From Bimuria novae-zelandiae CBS 107.79 (lineage: Eukaryota; Ascomycota; Dothideomycetes; Pleosporales; Didymosphaeriaceae), in the NCBI GenBank assembly GCA_010015655.1, contig ML976698.1:590597-611729 (forward strand): DNA of 21,133 bases, read 5' to 3'. Shown here piece by piece: positions 9,560-18,180 of the stretch (position 1 is the stretch's first letter; every line of letters begins with the position of its first letter). Position numbers and translations under genes: made by a program. A model generated the notes under the pieces. That model saw only the letters and a program-made list of their open reading frames with translations, made no database searches and had not been told where the DNA came from.

Positions 9560-9935
9560 TCACTTGAATCGTGAATAATTCTTCACCAGCTCATACAAGT
9601 CCTTGGATCCTTCCAGAGTGTTTTTCTCATATTTGGTCGCGATTGTGTCCCTCTTGCCGTCGATTGTGAAACTGATGGACTTCTTACACATTCAGGCGCA
9701 GTCTTTGATGTTTGGGGAAGTGGCCTCGAGGAAGGGGTTGTTACTTTTGTCCGCATCTTTATGCTTCTTCATGACCGACGCTGGGATATATTAACATTAG
9801 GTTCGATGCTTGTATGGAACACCTACCAACAGTCTTCTCGTCTATGGCCTGGCGCTCTTGATGCATTTCTTCATTGTGTGACAGTTTAGGGGCCTGAGCT
9901 GCCGCCTGGGAGGATGGATCCACCGTGTATGACAT
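9560..9935 (-). pseudogene. Small unidentified spliced gene with an in-frame TGA (109 codons)
   Basis: The ATG is at 9935. Exon 1 is 9935-9827 and exon 2 is 9780-9560, joined by a 46 bp GTAGGT...CCCAG intron with a CCTAATG branch site (phase 1). Splicing gives 109 codons ending in TGA at 9562-9560, interrupted once by TGA at 9694-9692 (codon 66). The product is hydrophilic: M-S-Y-T-V-D-P, then L-S-H-N-E-E-M-H-Q-E-R-Q-A-I-D-E-K-T-V and N-N-P-F-L-E-A-T-S-P-N-I-K. After the stop comes C-K-K-S-I-S-F-T-I-D-G-K-R-D, and it ends K-N-Y-S-R-F-K. No family recognised, and there is no signal peptide. The frame is protein-like on both sides of the TGA, which argues for a recently disabled gene. A real 65-aa product or an unseen second intron are the alternatives. 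It is divergent from the small gene at 10082, with 146 bp between the ATGs. Confidence 0.5.
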
Positions 9936-10081
9936 CGTTCTGGGGATACTGAAGGTTATAAGTGGCGGAAGAAAGCTTAATTGTATAGAGCCGAAATGTA
10001 ACTATGATAATCTTCGAAACGAGAAATCTTGAAGAGCGAAATACAAGATGACTGGTTAGCAAGGTGTGCTTGAAGGACTGC

Positions 10082-10407
10082 ATGCGAGCTTTTGTACCAA
10101 AATCTGGTTGCGACTCTTCTCTCATGGTCTGGGCGAGCGACCTGACGGACAGGATCAAGGCACGGACGTGCACTCTAAAATTGAGGGTGAGTAGGGTTTA
10201 TTTGGTGCTCATACTGCAGGAGTGAGCGGTGACTTGCTCCCAGCGGTCCCTAATGCCGGCTATCTGTAGCGGCAAGGACTGCAATGTTTGCAGGACGCCA
10301 TGTGCACCCTCAGATCGTCAAGTGATGAAGTGCGATCTCTCCTCCAAGAAGTCTGCACCTCAAATATACCCTCAGATTCTATGCACAAGGCTGACACTTT
10401 GTCTTAG
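10082..10407 (+). CDS. Small unidentified spliced gene (2 exons, 80 aa)
   Basis: Exon 1 is 10082-10186 and exon 2 is 10270-10407, with an 83 bp intron GTGAGT...CTGTAG containing a CCCTAATG branch site (phase 0). The 80-residue product starts M-R-A-F-V-P-K-S-G-C. It contains W-A-S-D-L-T-D-R-I-K-A-R-T-C-T-L-K-L and, across the junction, L-Q-C-L-Q-D-A-M and S-S-S-D-E-V-R-S-L-L-Q-E-V, an amphipathic helical pattern. I do not recognise the family. Coding sense continues a little upstream (from about 10055, after a possible acceptor GTTAG), so the gene may have an extra 5' exon. The support is the clean splice and the protein-like frame. No homologue was identified. Confidence 0.4.
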
Positions 10408-11703
10408 TGAGCCTATTCCCTGCTATTGATACGGTACCGGGAGTGGACAACATTTTGAAAAATACGAAAAATCTTAGAAAAACAAAATTACGTAAAGGAT
10501 AATACAATGGTATCTAAGTAAGTTTCTGGTACTAAATAGACCAGTGTCGATTGTTGAGCAGTCGGTCAACAAGGGACTTGGTGTTGGTTCCTGGCCATTG
10601 ATATTGACCTCATCAATGCACATCTCGCTCGGCGAAGTACAGTCGCCCTTACTTTATTGGATCAAGTAACGACCTTGCTTACAGGAAAGCGCTAACCATA
10701 GATAAATGTCAGCTTGAAACTGTGATATGAACAGTGAGACTGTGCCATCACTTTCCTGCCTCAGAACTTCGAAAAAAAACTGACATGTGTTGATGAGGTG
10801 TGACTATGCGACCAGGCCATGTTATCAACGGGCCTTTGTACAACCAGTTCTCAACCAATGAGGTACCCATGGTAGTCAATCCAAAACAGCGCAATTTTAC
10901 TTAGAAGCCGTATTCGGCCACGCGGAAATGCCATGCTACAGCAAAACAGCTGTATAAATGGTTACCATTTAGCAAAAATAATCGCAAAAAGCTGTTCCAA
11001 AACCCATGTTGAGCAACATTCATACCCCTGGCGGTGACGATGGAGGTGCGCTGTTGAGAGCCGAAGTGACTGATCGAACAACCCTCGGGCTTCGTAGCGA
11101 ACACCCCCAGGTCCTATCTTAGCCGTAAAATCGGTCATATTGCCGCATCCTCCCGCTAAGTTCACGCACGGTTGTCGCCCACGATTTGTCAACCTCATGC
11201 ATGGAAGTGCGGCATTGCTCACCTAGCGAGATATTGCCACTGACACAATCTACTCATGACTCACGCACGCACTGATACTAATCCTAGCTCACCAGATATC
11301 TTGTTGTCTGGATATTACAATGTAGCTGGGTGAGACTGTTGGCTTCGCAGAATAGCATTTCCATGTTACATCTTTTATTAGGATTTCTATCATTGCGTAT
11401 ACGGCTCGACTACGACCCTACAGAGTTCCCTAACTGCATTTTCAGCCCTCGGAGAAGACTTAGCTGATTTTGTATCGTTGTACATCGTATCTAACTTTTG
11501 TAAAGGAAACATATGGCGGTTCTCAGGAAGAAGGGATGGTAGAATGAAACAGTAACAGAAAGACAAGGCAGTAGAAGTTAATAGGGAGGCGAGAAGGGCA
11601 GCCTATTCTTTGGAAAGGCCAGCGGGGCGACGACGACCGACAATACACTTCCTTAATATGAAGGGGCCAATAACACCAAAGGGGCGGAACTTGGTTTCCT
11701 TTG
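10408..11703. other. Non-coding stretch, nothing firmly supported
   Basis: No recognisable gene on either strand. A 49-codon minus-strand frame at 10474-10623 and minus-strand open frames at 10901-11222 (the longer lacking a terminal ATG) have some protein-like character but no motif or splice support. Confidence 0.45.
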
Positions 11704-12192
11704 TCAGTTGTTTTTTGTCCCCAGGAAATTCTCTCGGTTTAACTCCTTCATTGTACTGAATTGATTCCTATGTCCTTGGTTTTGGTTGGCCTGACTAGGT
11801 AATTTAATGAACATATGGACGCTGATTGGGTTTTGTGCTTGGCTTGGACATGCGAGTGGACACTCATTTGGCAATGTTAGAGTATTATCTATCATATCCT
11901 GCACTCTGTGCCTGCTTTTCTCTGCCTGTACATGATAGCTTTGGTTTTCATTCTTCAATGATTGGACACAGTAAATTATGCTCTGCTCCCTTGAGGGTTT
12001 AGTGCACAAGTGCTCGACGCAGCAATCTCGTGGGGACTCATCCTGCGGCACCTTCAGCGTCTGCAGTTCTTCTTGTCTCCATTGAAAAGATCGGACATCT
12101 TGGGTTGATGTTCCGTCAGAAGGTAATTTTCTTTTCATTAATTTTAGAGGCCTCTTCTTCATCCATGCAATTTTCCCTTGGTGTCTCGCCAT
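11704..12192 (-). CDS. Hypothetical ORF, 162 aa, possibly part of a decayed or spliced gene
   Basis: A continuous minus-strand ORF from an ATG at 12192 to TAA at 11704. No family recognised. The C-terminal two thirds (about residues 35-150) are polar and coil-like, for example V-Q-S-L-K-N-E-N-Q-S and S-R-H-R-V-Q-D-M-I-D-N-T-L. The first 30 codons look less natural than an overlapping frame that reads H-S-E-Q-R-L-E-V-L-D-G-E-T-P-R-E-N-C-M-D and E-E-E-A-S-K-I-N-E-K-K-I-T at about 12216-12130. Further upstream, 12476-12384 gives another protein-like segment followed by a CAG/GTAGGG donor-like site. The locus may be a multi-exon gene or a frameshifted relic. The ORF as drawn is the longest open piece, not a confident gene model. 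Confidence 0.25.
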   Translation of the reverse strand: MARHQGKIAWMKKRPLKLMKRKLPSDGTSTQDVRSFQWRQEELQTLKVPQDESPRDCCVEHLCTKPSREQSIIYCVQSLKNENQSYHVQAEKSRHRVQDMIDNTLTLPNECPLACPSQAQNPISVHMFIKLPSQANQNQGHRNQFSTMKELNRENFLGTKNN

Positions 12193-12501
12193 CTAACACT
12201 TCCAGTCTCTGCTCGCTATGACTATGCTTGCCTGCACTATTGTGTATGTCTGTGGGTATCCACACGAAAGTGTTTCAGTAGTTCTCCAATTAAATTTGCG
12301 AAATCGACACAAGTGAGCATGGCACAGTCAGTCGAGGTGTATTGCGGTTCGTCGCACGTTAAGCATTGATGCCCTTCCCTACCTGCGTAGATAATCCCGG
12401 GGCCTCCTCACATTCCGATAAGACGGGAATGCTACATTTCATCATGTTTGGATATTTGTGGGTCTTGCCGAGGTGCATTTCACGCTCGGCATGGTACCGT
12501 A

Positions 12502-12546
12502 AGCTCGGCCATATACTTTTCGGCCACGTATACTTCTCGGCCACCC
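12502..12546. repeat. Left terminal inverted repeat of transposon 1
   Basis: Begins AGCTCGGCCATATACTT. It pairs with 14248-14292 at 42 of 45 positions, and all three mismatches are transitions. It contains three tandem units built on TCGGCCA plus TATACTT with a period of about 17 bp. Confidence 0.93.
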
Positions 12547-12599
12547 TAACTAAGATAGCCAAACTATTTTGAATCGCGATTTTTCAACGATAACAATTA

Positions 12600-14200
12600 T
12601 ATTTGCCACTTAGTACACATAGACTTAAGAGTAAGCGCTACTACTGCTATTACTACTTTTTATACTTCTTTCTCTAGCAAAGTGCTTTTTTATTAAGCCT
12701 ATAGAGTAGCTACGCGATTAATTATAGCCTTAATACTCTTAATATTACTAAAGCGTTTATTTAAATTAACTTAAACTTACTTTCTTACGCGGGTAACCCT
12801 AGTATTATTTAATTAATATTTAAGTTATTAATTCTTAGCCTTAAGCTAAGCTACTTTAGTATTAGCTTTTATAATAGCTTTACTTATCTTACTAAGCACT
12901 AAGCGGGTGCTTTATAAAAAAAATTCTAATAGTAAAAATTACTACTAAGCCTTCTATAAGGCCTGTAAGCTCCGTGGGGTATTAAAGACTTAATTTAATT
13001 AATCTAATATTTAATAAGCCGCGGGAGCAGTAACTAGTTAGCTAGTTACTTAAAATAATAGTAGTATAAGACCTAGGTTATATAGGTAGAGTCTAAAAGC
13101 CTGCTAGCTAGCTTATATAATACGCTCTAATAGCGCTTCTTCTTTTATCTTAATATATAATATAATAAAACTCTCTTTCTTAATTAGGGCTACGTTATTA
13201 AGTGTAAAGAAAGCTTAGATCTTATTATAATAGCATATCTTAAGTATAAAGAAAGGAGTAAGATCTAAAGGCTATAATAAGTATAAAGCGTGCGCTAGAA
13301 GATATAGTAGGTAGATCTTATTAACCTTATAGAGCTATATAAAGTTAATTAGTATATGTACGCTATAGCTATTAAAAAAGAGTAAATAATAGCTACTAAA
13401 GGATAGTAAAGTATTTAGTATAAAAATACGCTATAACTATTTATATCTAATTAAATTAGATATTTAGCTATTTTTTAATATTATATAGAGCTAATTTAGT
13501 TTGCTTTATACTAAAAACTAGGTAAATTATAAATACTTACTTTTAAAATAATTAGGTATTAAAGCTTAACGCTAGTAGCTAAAATAGTTTTAATAATAAA
13601 TACCCCTACTTATAATTCTTTAAAGATTTAACATAAACTTTTTTCTTTAAAGAACTTATAAGTATCTAGGCATTTATACATACCCCTAGTGCGCACCTAG
13701 TCTTATCTATATTCTACATATCCTCGTATTATATTCCTATCTCTATTTTTGTCCGCTTAAAAAGCTTAAAAAAGGCCTTTATAGTGTTATTATTAGCTAC
13801 TATAGTTTATATACTTTTAATTATTTAGCTAATTATAAATATAATACGTAGGTTGCGGGCGATAAAATAAGGTATTTATAGTTACCTAAAAGGCTTGTAG
13901 TCCCTGTTTATACAGAGGAGCTAGGTAACAATTTCTTATATATAAGGATAAGAGGGAGGCTATACGCGTATATTTTTATTAAGCTTTTAATTTACTAAAA
14001 AGGCCTCTTATTTTAGAGTTAATTATTACTATTAGTAATAAGCTATTACGTAAGATTAGTGGCTATTAATACGCTCTTAAAGTAATAATTAGGAAATACT
14101 ATACGCCTTAGTAGCTTATTACTAGCTTTTAAAAATACTAGTATTAAGATTATAGATAGTATTATTAAAAGTAACTTTATAAAGATTTATTTTAAGTATA
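12600..14200 (-). pseudogene. Degraded pogo/Fot1 transposase of transposon 1
   Basis: Boundaries are approximate. On the minus strand from about 14109 the frame reads K-A-Y-S-I-S-*, then * -E-R-I-N-S, L-T-L-K-*-E-A-F-L-V-N-* and P-P-S-Y-P-Y-I-*-E-I-V-T. This is the psq helix-turn-helix plus CENPB-type DNA-binding region of pogo transposases, with TAA/TAG where glutamine or tryptophan is expected. Further on, in a different frame (so at least one indel), it reads Y-E-D-M-*-N-I-D-K-T-R-C-A-L-G-V at about 13735-13690. That matches the N-M-D-E-x-G motif with the first catalytic Asp at 13707-13705. Beyond about 13500 the sequence is too mutated for me to place the other two acidic residues. Confidence 0.8.
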
Positions 14201-14247
14201 TAGCGTTAAAGTATCAAGCGTCAAAAACAGAGTAACTCGTTGTGGTG

Positions 14248-14292
14248 GGGTGGCCGAGAAGTATATGTGGCCGAAAAGCATATAGCCGAGCT
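14248..14292. repeat. Right terminal inverted repeat of transposon 1
   Basis: The reverse complement begins AGCTCGGCTATATGCTT and matches 12502-12546 at 42 of 45 positions. It is followed by the TA target duplicate at 14293-14294. Confidence 0.93.
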
Positions 14293-14317
14293 TAAAGCAC
14301 GAGCCATTCTCGCTTTA

Positions 14318-14364
14318 CCGTATTGACGCACGTGCCGCCCCGGTTCGCGTGGCGCCCCACTAAC
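14318..14364. repeat. Left terminal inverted repeat of transposon 2
   Basis: Begins CCGTATTGACGCACGTGCCG. It matches the reverse complement of 16391-16437 at 45 of 47 positions (one C/T transition and one G/C transversion). It is GC-rich, in sharp contrast to the interior. Confidence 0.95.
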
Positions 14365-14470
14365 AGCATGCTCATCACCACAAAGATGAGGCTGCAGAGA
14401 GCCACAAAATAGCTATTATTACGAGATTTTTTAGTGGACAGACTTGTAATATGCTCGTGATTGGTATTTA

Positions 14471-16330
14471 CTACTTATATTTGCTTAGGAGAGTGATTAT
14501 GCGGCCGCGAGAGTCGACTTTTGGTAGGGCGGCTAGTGTAGCTTTTAGGGACTCCTCTAGAGCTACACCACCGCCAGCGCGTCTCTTAGGCTTAGGCTTT
14601 AAAAGAGGAGCTCTTAAGGCTTTACGCTTACCCTTCTACGCAGTTTAAGATACTCTCTTTATATTTTAAGCTACTTTTTTTGCCTTGCGCGTGGCCTCCT
14701 GTTTAGCCTTTATCTAATTTCTCTCTACTTTAGCTCTCTCTTTCTCTATACGCCTCTCCTCCTTCTCTCTCTTTTTAAGTATCTTAGCAGACTTCTAAAG
14801 CTCCTTCTAATTAGCTTTTATAAGCTCTTCCTTATACTAAAGTTATTTATTTACTCTCTCGCGTGCACGTGCCTCTCTAATCTTATAAGGAGACTAGAGT
14901 ACTATACTACTATAGTACTCTTGCCTCTACTATAAGTTAAGAGGCTAGCCGCGCTTCTTATAACGCTTTTTAGTGTTAAGAGCGTTACTTAAACCCTCGT
15001 TCTTGTATTAAAATAGTTAGTTTTATGCCTAGAGATAGTAGAGCGTTTAAAAGAGCGCCTTTAACTCCTTAGTGGCAATATCCTCTACTACAGACTATAT
15101 AAAACGATTTAAACAACTCTATTTAGCCTCTCTAAGAGCCTCTAGAGCTATTTCACCTAGCTCCTCTTACTTATTAGTAAAGTGTTTAAGTATAACCGTG
15201 CGGTCCTTAGGCTATATACTAGTAGCTTTAAAGGACTTTAGGATAATCTCTATCTTAAAGGAGGACGTCTAGGCACTCTAGAATAGTAAGAAAAAGTCCT
15301 TCTTCTTAATAGGCACCATCCCTTAGCTCTTCTAGAGGTAATTAGTAAGGACCTTAGTATAAGAGCTAAAGAGAGGTTTAAAGTAAATAATATTAAGTAG
15401 CTAAAGCGTATAAGTAGAGTAAGGGGGAAACACAGCTAGTAGTATATAATAGGAGTTACAGTACTTAAGAAACTCTATCGTTAGGTAACTACTATAGTTA
15501 TTAAGTATAAGGAGATACTAGTCTCTCCCTTAGCGCGCTTTCTACTTTATATAATAATTAAAAACCTGCTTTAACTACGCTAAACTAGTATCGTTGTTTA
15601 TCTAGCCTAATAAAGTTAAGCTAATAAAGACGTCGTGCTTGCTAGCTTTGATACTAGCTACCTAAGTTAACTATAGTAACCTAGATACTGCTAAAAAGAG
15701 GAAAGTAAGTAGAAAAGCACTTCTATTAGCGTAAATAGTTACTAATATAGTTACCTACTTACGTAAGCTATCTTATAGTAAATTTTTTACCTCTCCTCTT
15801 TTTTAAGCTACTTAACTAAAGACGCGTTTAGAGCGTCCTATAACGCTAATTAAGAAGCCCTTTTTGTCTATATTATAGGTATTGCACGATAGTATATTGT
15901 ACTCCTCTATCTTCGGGTGTAGCAGGTCGAAGTACGCCTCGTACTTAGGTCTAGAGTTAGCTTTATGGCGGTTAGAGTCTATTCCTTTAGTCTATTTATA
16001 GATAAGATCTTTACTATTTCGGTGCAAGAAGCGCGTTACCTAGGCGTAACTTATAAACTCTTTAGTAATTAAGGATGCGTAATTTTATATTATCTCTCTT
16101 ATTAGAGGTAGCCCTTTTAGGGATAGATCTTTAATATACTATATAAGCTTAGCTTTTTAATATATATTAAGTTTCCTTTAGGAGGTGTTCTTAGCTTCTT
16201 ATAAGGCTTGACGGCCTTAGTGTCTTCGGGCTAACGTAGATTTCGATATACTATACTACTTAGCGATTGCCCTATACGAGGGTCGTTCTCTTAGTTTAGC
16301 GTATTCAATTGCTCTAAGTGCGGCCTCCAT
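14471..16330 (-). pseudogene. Degraded pogo/Fot1 transposase of transposon 2 (about 619 codons, frame preserved)
   Basis: The frame starts at ATG 16330 (M-E-A-A-L-R-A-I-E-Y-A-K) with S-Y-R-A-I-A-K-*-Y-S-I-S and K-S-T-L-A-R-R-H, the psq helix-turn-helix. It ends at TAG 14473-14471 after R-G-R-I-I-T-L-L-S-K-Y-K. The 620 codons can be followed in one frame with no net indel but with many TAA/TAG stops. The catalytic DDE/D core is readable: Y-N-I-D-K-K-G-F-L with the Asp at codon 155 (15868-15866), L-L-I-L-N-N-Y-S-S-Y where the D-G-H-x-S-H Asp has become Asn at codon 277 (15502-15500), and Q/L-L-N-I-I-Y-F where the third Asp is Asn at codon 313 (15394-15392). The last two are separated by 35 residues, the DD35D spacing of Fot1-like enzymes. 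The C-terminal part has an E/K/R-rich coil (about 14700-14790). It is catalytically dead. Confidence 0.9.
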
Positions 16331-16390
16331 AGCTGCTGTGGTTGTTGAGATGCAACGCGTCAAAGTTGGTGTCTTGTCTGGTGTTCTGGG

Positions 16391-16437
16391 GTTGGTGGGG
16401 CGGCACGCGAACCGGGGCGGCACGTGCGTCAATACGG
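16391..16437. repeat. Right terminal inverted repeat of transposon 2
   Basis: The reverse complement begins CCGTATTGACGCACGTGCCG, and 45 of 47 positions match the left repeat. It is followed by TA (16438-16439). The flanking interior at about 16316-16390 also escaped AT conversion. Confidence 0.95.
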
Positions 16438-16577
16438 TAAGCCTCGGCTCAACGTCATTGGGTCCACGAGGGAAAGGGTGGCACCAAGCTGGGAGGGGCC
16501 GATTGATAACCAACATTCTAAACTTTACACGAAGGCAGCTCTCATCAGTCACTGCGTCTAACGTTATATAACAGGAC

Positions 16578-17647
16578 ATGTCACTTACCGAAAAGCCCAT
16601 TTTATTTCAATACCCGCTTTCCATCTATTCCCACCGCGTGCTATGGTATCTTTGGCTACGAGGCATCCCCTACGATGAATGCGTAAGTGCGCATCCTCTC
16701 CAATTCGTTAATGATTGCTCATAATTCAGGCGCAACCGCCTGTCATGCCACGCCCAGATCTAGCCTCCATTGGCGTAGGCTATCGCAAAATTCCTATCAT
16801 GACAATAGGCAAAGATGTGTACTGCGACTCACGATTGATTATCTCCAAGCTCGAGTCGCTGTATCCCAACAGCTGTCTAGCGCTGCAATCTCCAGCTGAC
16901 GCGGGCGTCCGCAAGCTCTTCGAAAGTTGGACCATCGATGGCGGGATCTTTGCTAATGCGGTGAAGCTCATGCCCTTCTGGCTTGACAAAGGGCTATTGC
17001 AGAATAAGGGTTTCCTGGATGATCGACAGAAACTGATGGGCGGAAGAAGAATGACGGCAGAGGCGATGGCGGCTGGAAGACCGGAGGGGCTGCAGCACTT
17101 ACGCCAGGCGTTCGAGCTGTTGGAGACAACATTTCTTGCGGACGGCCGAGAGTGGATCCTAGCTACAAAGGAGCCAAGCCTCGCGGATATCGATGCCGTG
17201 TGGCCGTTCGAATGGTTGATGGTGGATAAGGGCATGCGAGGAAGTTTGCCGAATGACCAATTCGGAGCGCAGGCTTATCCGAGGGTGTATGCTTGGGTGC
17301 AGAGGTTCGTGGCAGAGGTAAAAAAGAGAAAGCGCAACATCTCTCCTCCGGTAGCGCTGGATGGGGCATCTATGTCCCAGCGGGTGCTGAGCACGGATAC
17401 TGTGGCTGAGAATGTGCCTTTCGACAAGAACGATCCCTTACAGCTGCAACAGCATGAAGAAGTGGAGGTTTACCCATCAGACTATGGACGAACAGGCAAG
17501 AGTACGGGTCAAATAGTAGGGCTTACAACCACCGAGGTTGTAATTCGGAATAAGCAAGGCCTCCACCAGCATTTCCCCCGTTGGAATTTCAGTATTAAGA
17601 AGACAGAAGAAGCCGACGGAATGACGACCGGGGCCTCAAAGATCTAA
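16578..17647 (+). CDS. Glutathione S-transferase-like protein with C-terminal extension (2 exons, 340 aa)
   Basis: Exons are 16578-16682 and 16730-17647, with intron GTAAGT...ATTCAG (47 bp, phase 0). The N terminus (about residues 5-85) is a thioredoxin-fold GST domain: I-L-F-Q-Y-P-L-S-I-Y-S-H-R-V-L-W-Y-L-W-L-R-G-I-P-Y with the active-site region at the S-I-Y-S-H-R turn, K-I-P-I-M-T-I-G-K with the cis-Pro (Pro57), and C-D-S-R-L-I (Asp68-Ser69) for the glutathione gamma-glutamyl group. A helical C-terminal GST domain follows (L-A-D-I-D-A-V-W-P, about 190-200). Residues about 255-340 form an extra polar, beta-rich tail seen in some fungal GST-like proteins but absent from classic 220-residue GSTs. 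A detoxification role is general family knowledge, and no substrate can be named. The start lies 138 bp from the transposon 2 edge. A TTATATAA sits just before the ATG, too close for a normal TATA box. Confidence 0.88.
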
Positions 17648-18180
17648 ACGTTAGCCGATATGTAAGAATGGAGAAGTTTTTTTCCAGCTGCGTCCGTGGG
17701 TGCAAGGGTGGCTCAAAACATAGGCACTTTTTCCACACGAAGCTAATCGGACGGAATCCCGGATCTTGGTCCTACTTTAGGGTCGGTGACACGGACGTCA
17801 TGAGGCAGCGTACATTGTTAGACCTGATACGAGAAAGTTAAATGCAGCTACTATCGCAGGATATCGCCTCCAGTCATCCGCAATGAGGCCGAGAGATGGC
17901 TCCTCTAACACCATGAATTTCCAGGCTTTCACAACTCGCTCACAACATTGAGCTTGTCGGCATTGGCGACTGTATCACAAACACATCCCTCGAACGTATG
18001 CATGGCCTAAGCTACTACTAACCGAAGCTAGCGAACCGTGCCACCGGGCGTGGTGACGACCGGGCGTTGTGTCAGCAGTAAGCAACTGAGTCGTCTCTCA
18101 ACGACCTTTCCCTCATAATGTCACTTCGGAATTGTAATTCTTTCTCATTTTCCAGTCACCGAACGTAAGGATACCAGAGA
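17648..18180. other. Intergenic, no supportable gene
   Basis: Between the GST-like gene and the monooxygenase relic. It would hold the terminator of the former and the old promoter of the latter. No protein-like frame or RNA gene seen. Confidence 0.55.

Larger units (their letters stand above)
12502..14292 (-). mobile_element. Fot1/pogo-type DNA transposon 1, complete ends, RIP-degraded (1791 bp)
   Basis: The element is bounded by 45 bp terminal inverted repeats (12502-12546 and 14248-14292) and a TA dinucleotide on each side (12500-12501, 14293-14294), the target duplication of the Tc1/mariner superfamily. The interior from about 12590 to 14215 is extremely TA-rich and full of stops, as expected after RIP. 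The minus strand still shows a pogo-type transposase (see the transposase entry), so the element is read right to left. It is non-autonomous now. Confidence 0.92.
14318..16437 (-). mobile_element. Fot1/pogo-type DNA transposon 2, complete ends, RIP-degraded (2120 bp)
   Basis: It has 47 bp GC-rich terminal inverted repeats (14318-14364, 16391-16437) flanked by TA on both sides (14316-14317, 16438-16439). The interior (about 14410-16316) is AT-saturated with many TAA/TAG codons on the coding (minus) strand. It encodes a relic pogo transposase, read right to left as in transposon 1. Only 21 bp of host sequence (14295-14315) lies between the TA duplicates of the two elements. Confidence 0.94.

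Noticed and set aside
9692..9694. In-frame TGA as selenocysteine or programmed readthrough
   Set aside because: Selenocysteine use is not expected in these fungi, and the following base (A) does not give the TGA-CTA readthrough context known for fungal peroxisomal isoforms.
10474..10623. 49-codon minus-strand ORF with protein-like start
   Set aside because: It ends in a hydrophobic AT-rich tail; possible upstream coding is blocked by a stop with no convincing intron.
10962..11222. 86-codon minus-strand frame with several cysteines
   Set aside because: It starts at GTG, lacks a signal peptide and has no known pattern; judged chance.
11287..11333. Possible inverted repeat CTCACC...GGGTGAG suggesting a small transposon or hairpin
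   Set aside because: Only about seven bases pair and the inner arms do not match well; no flanking duplication.
14451..14648. Plus-strand ORF inside transposon 2
   Set aside because: It lies opposite the C-terminal end of the degraded transposase and is its shadow.
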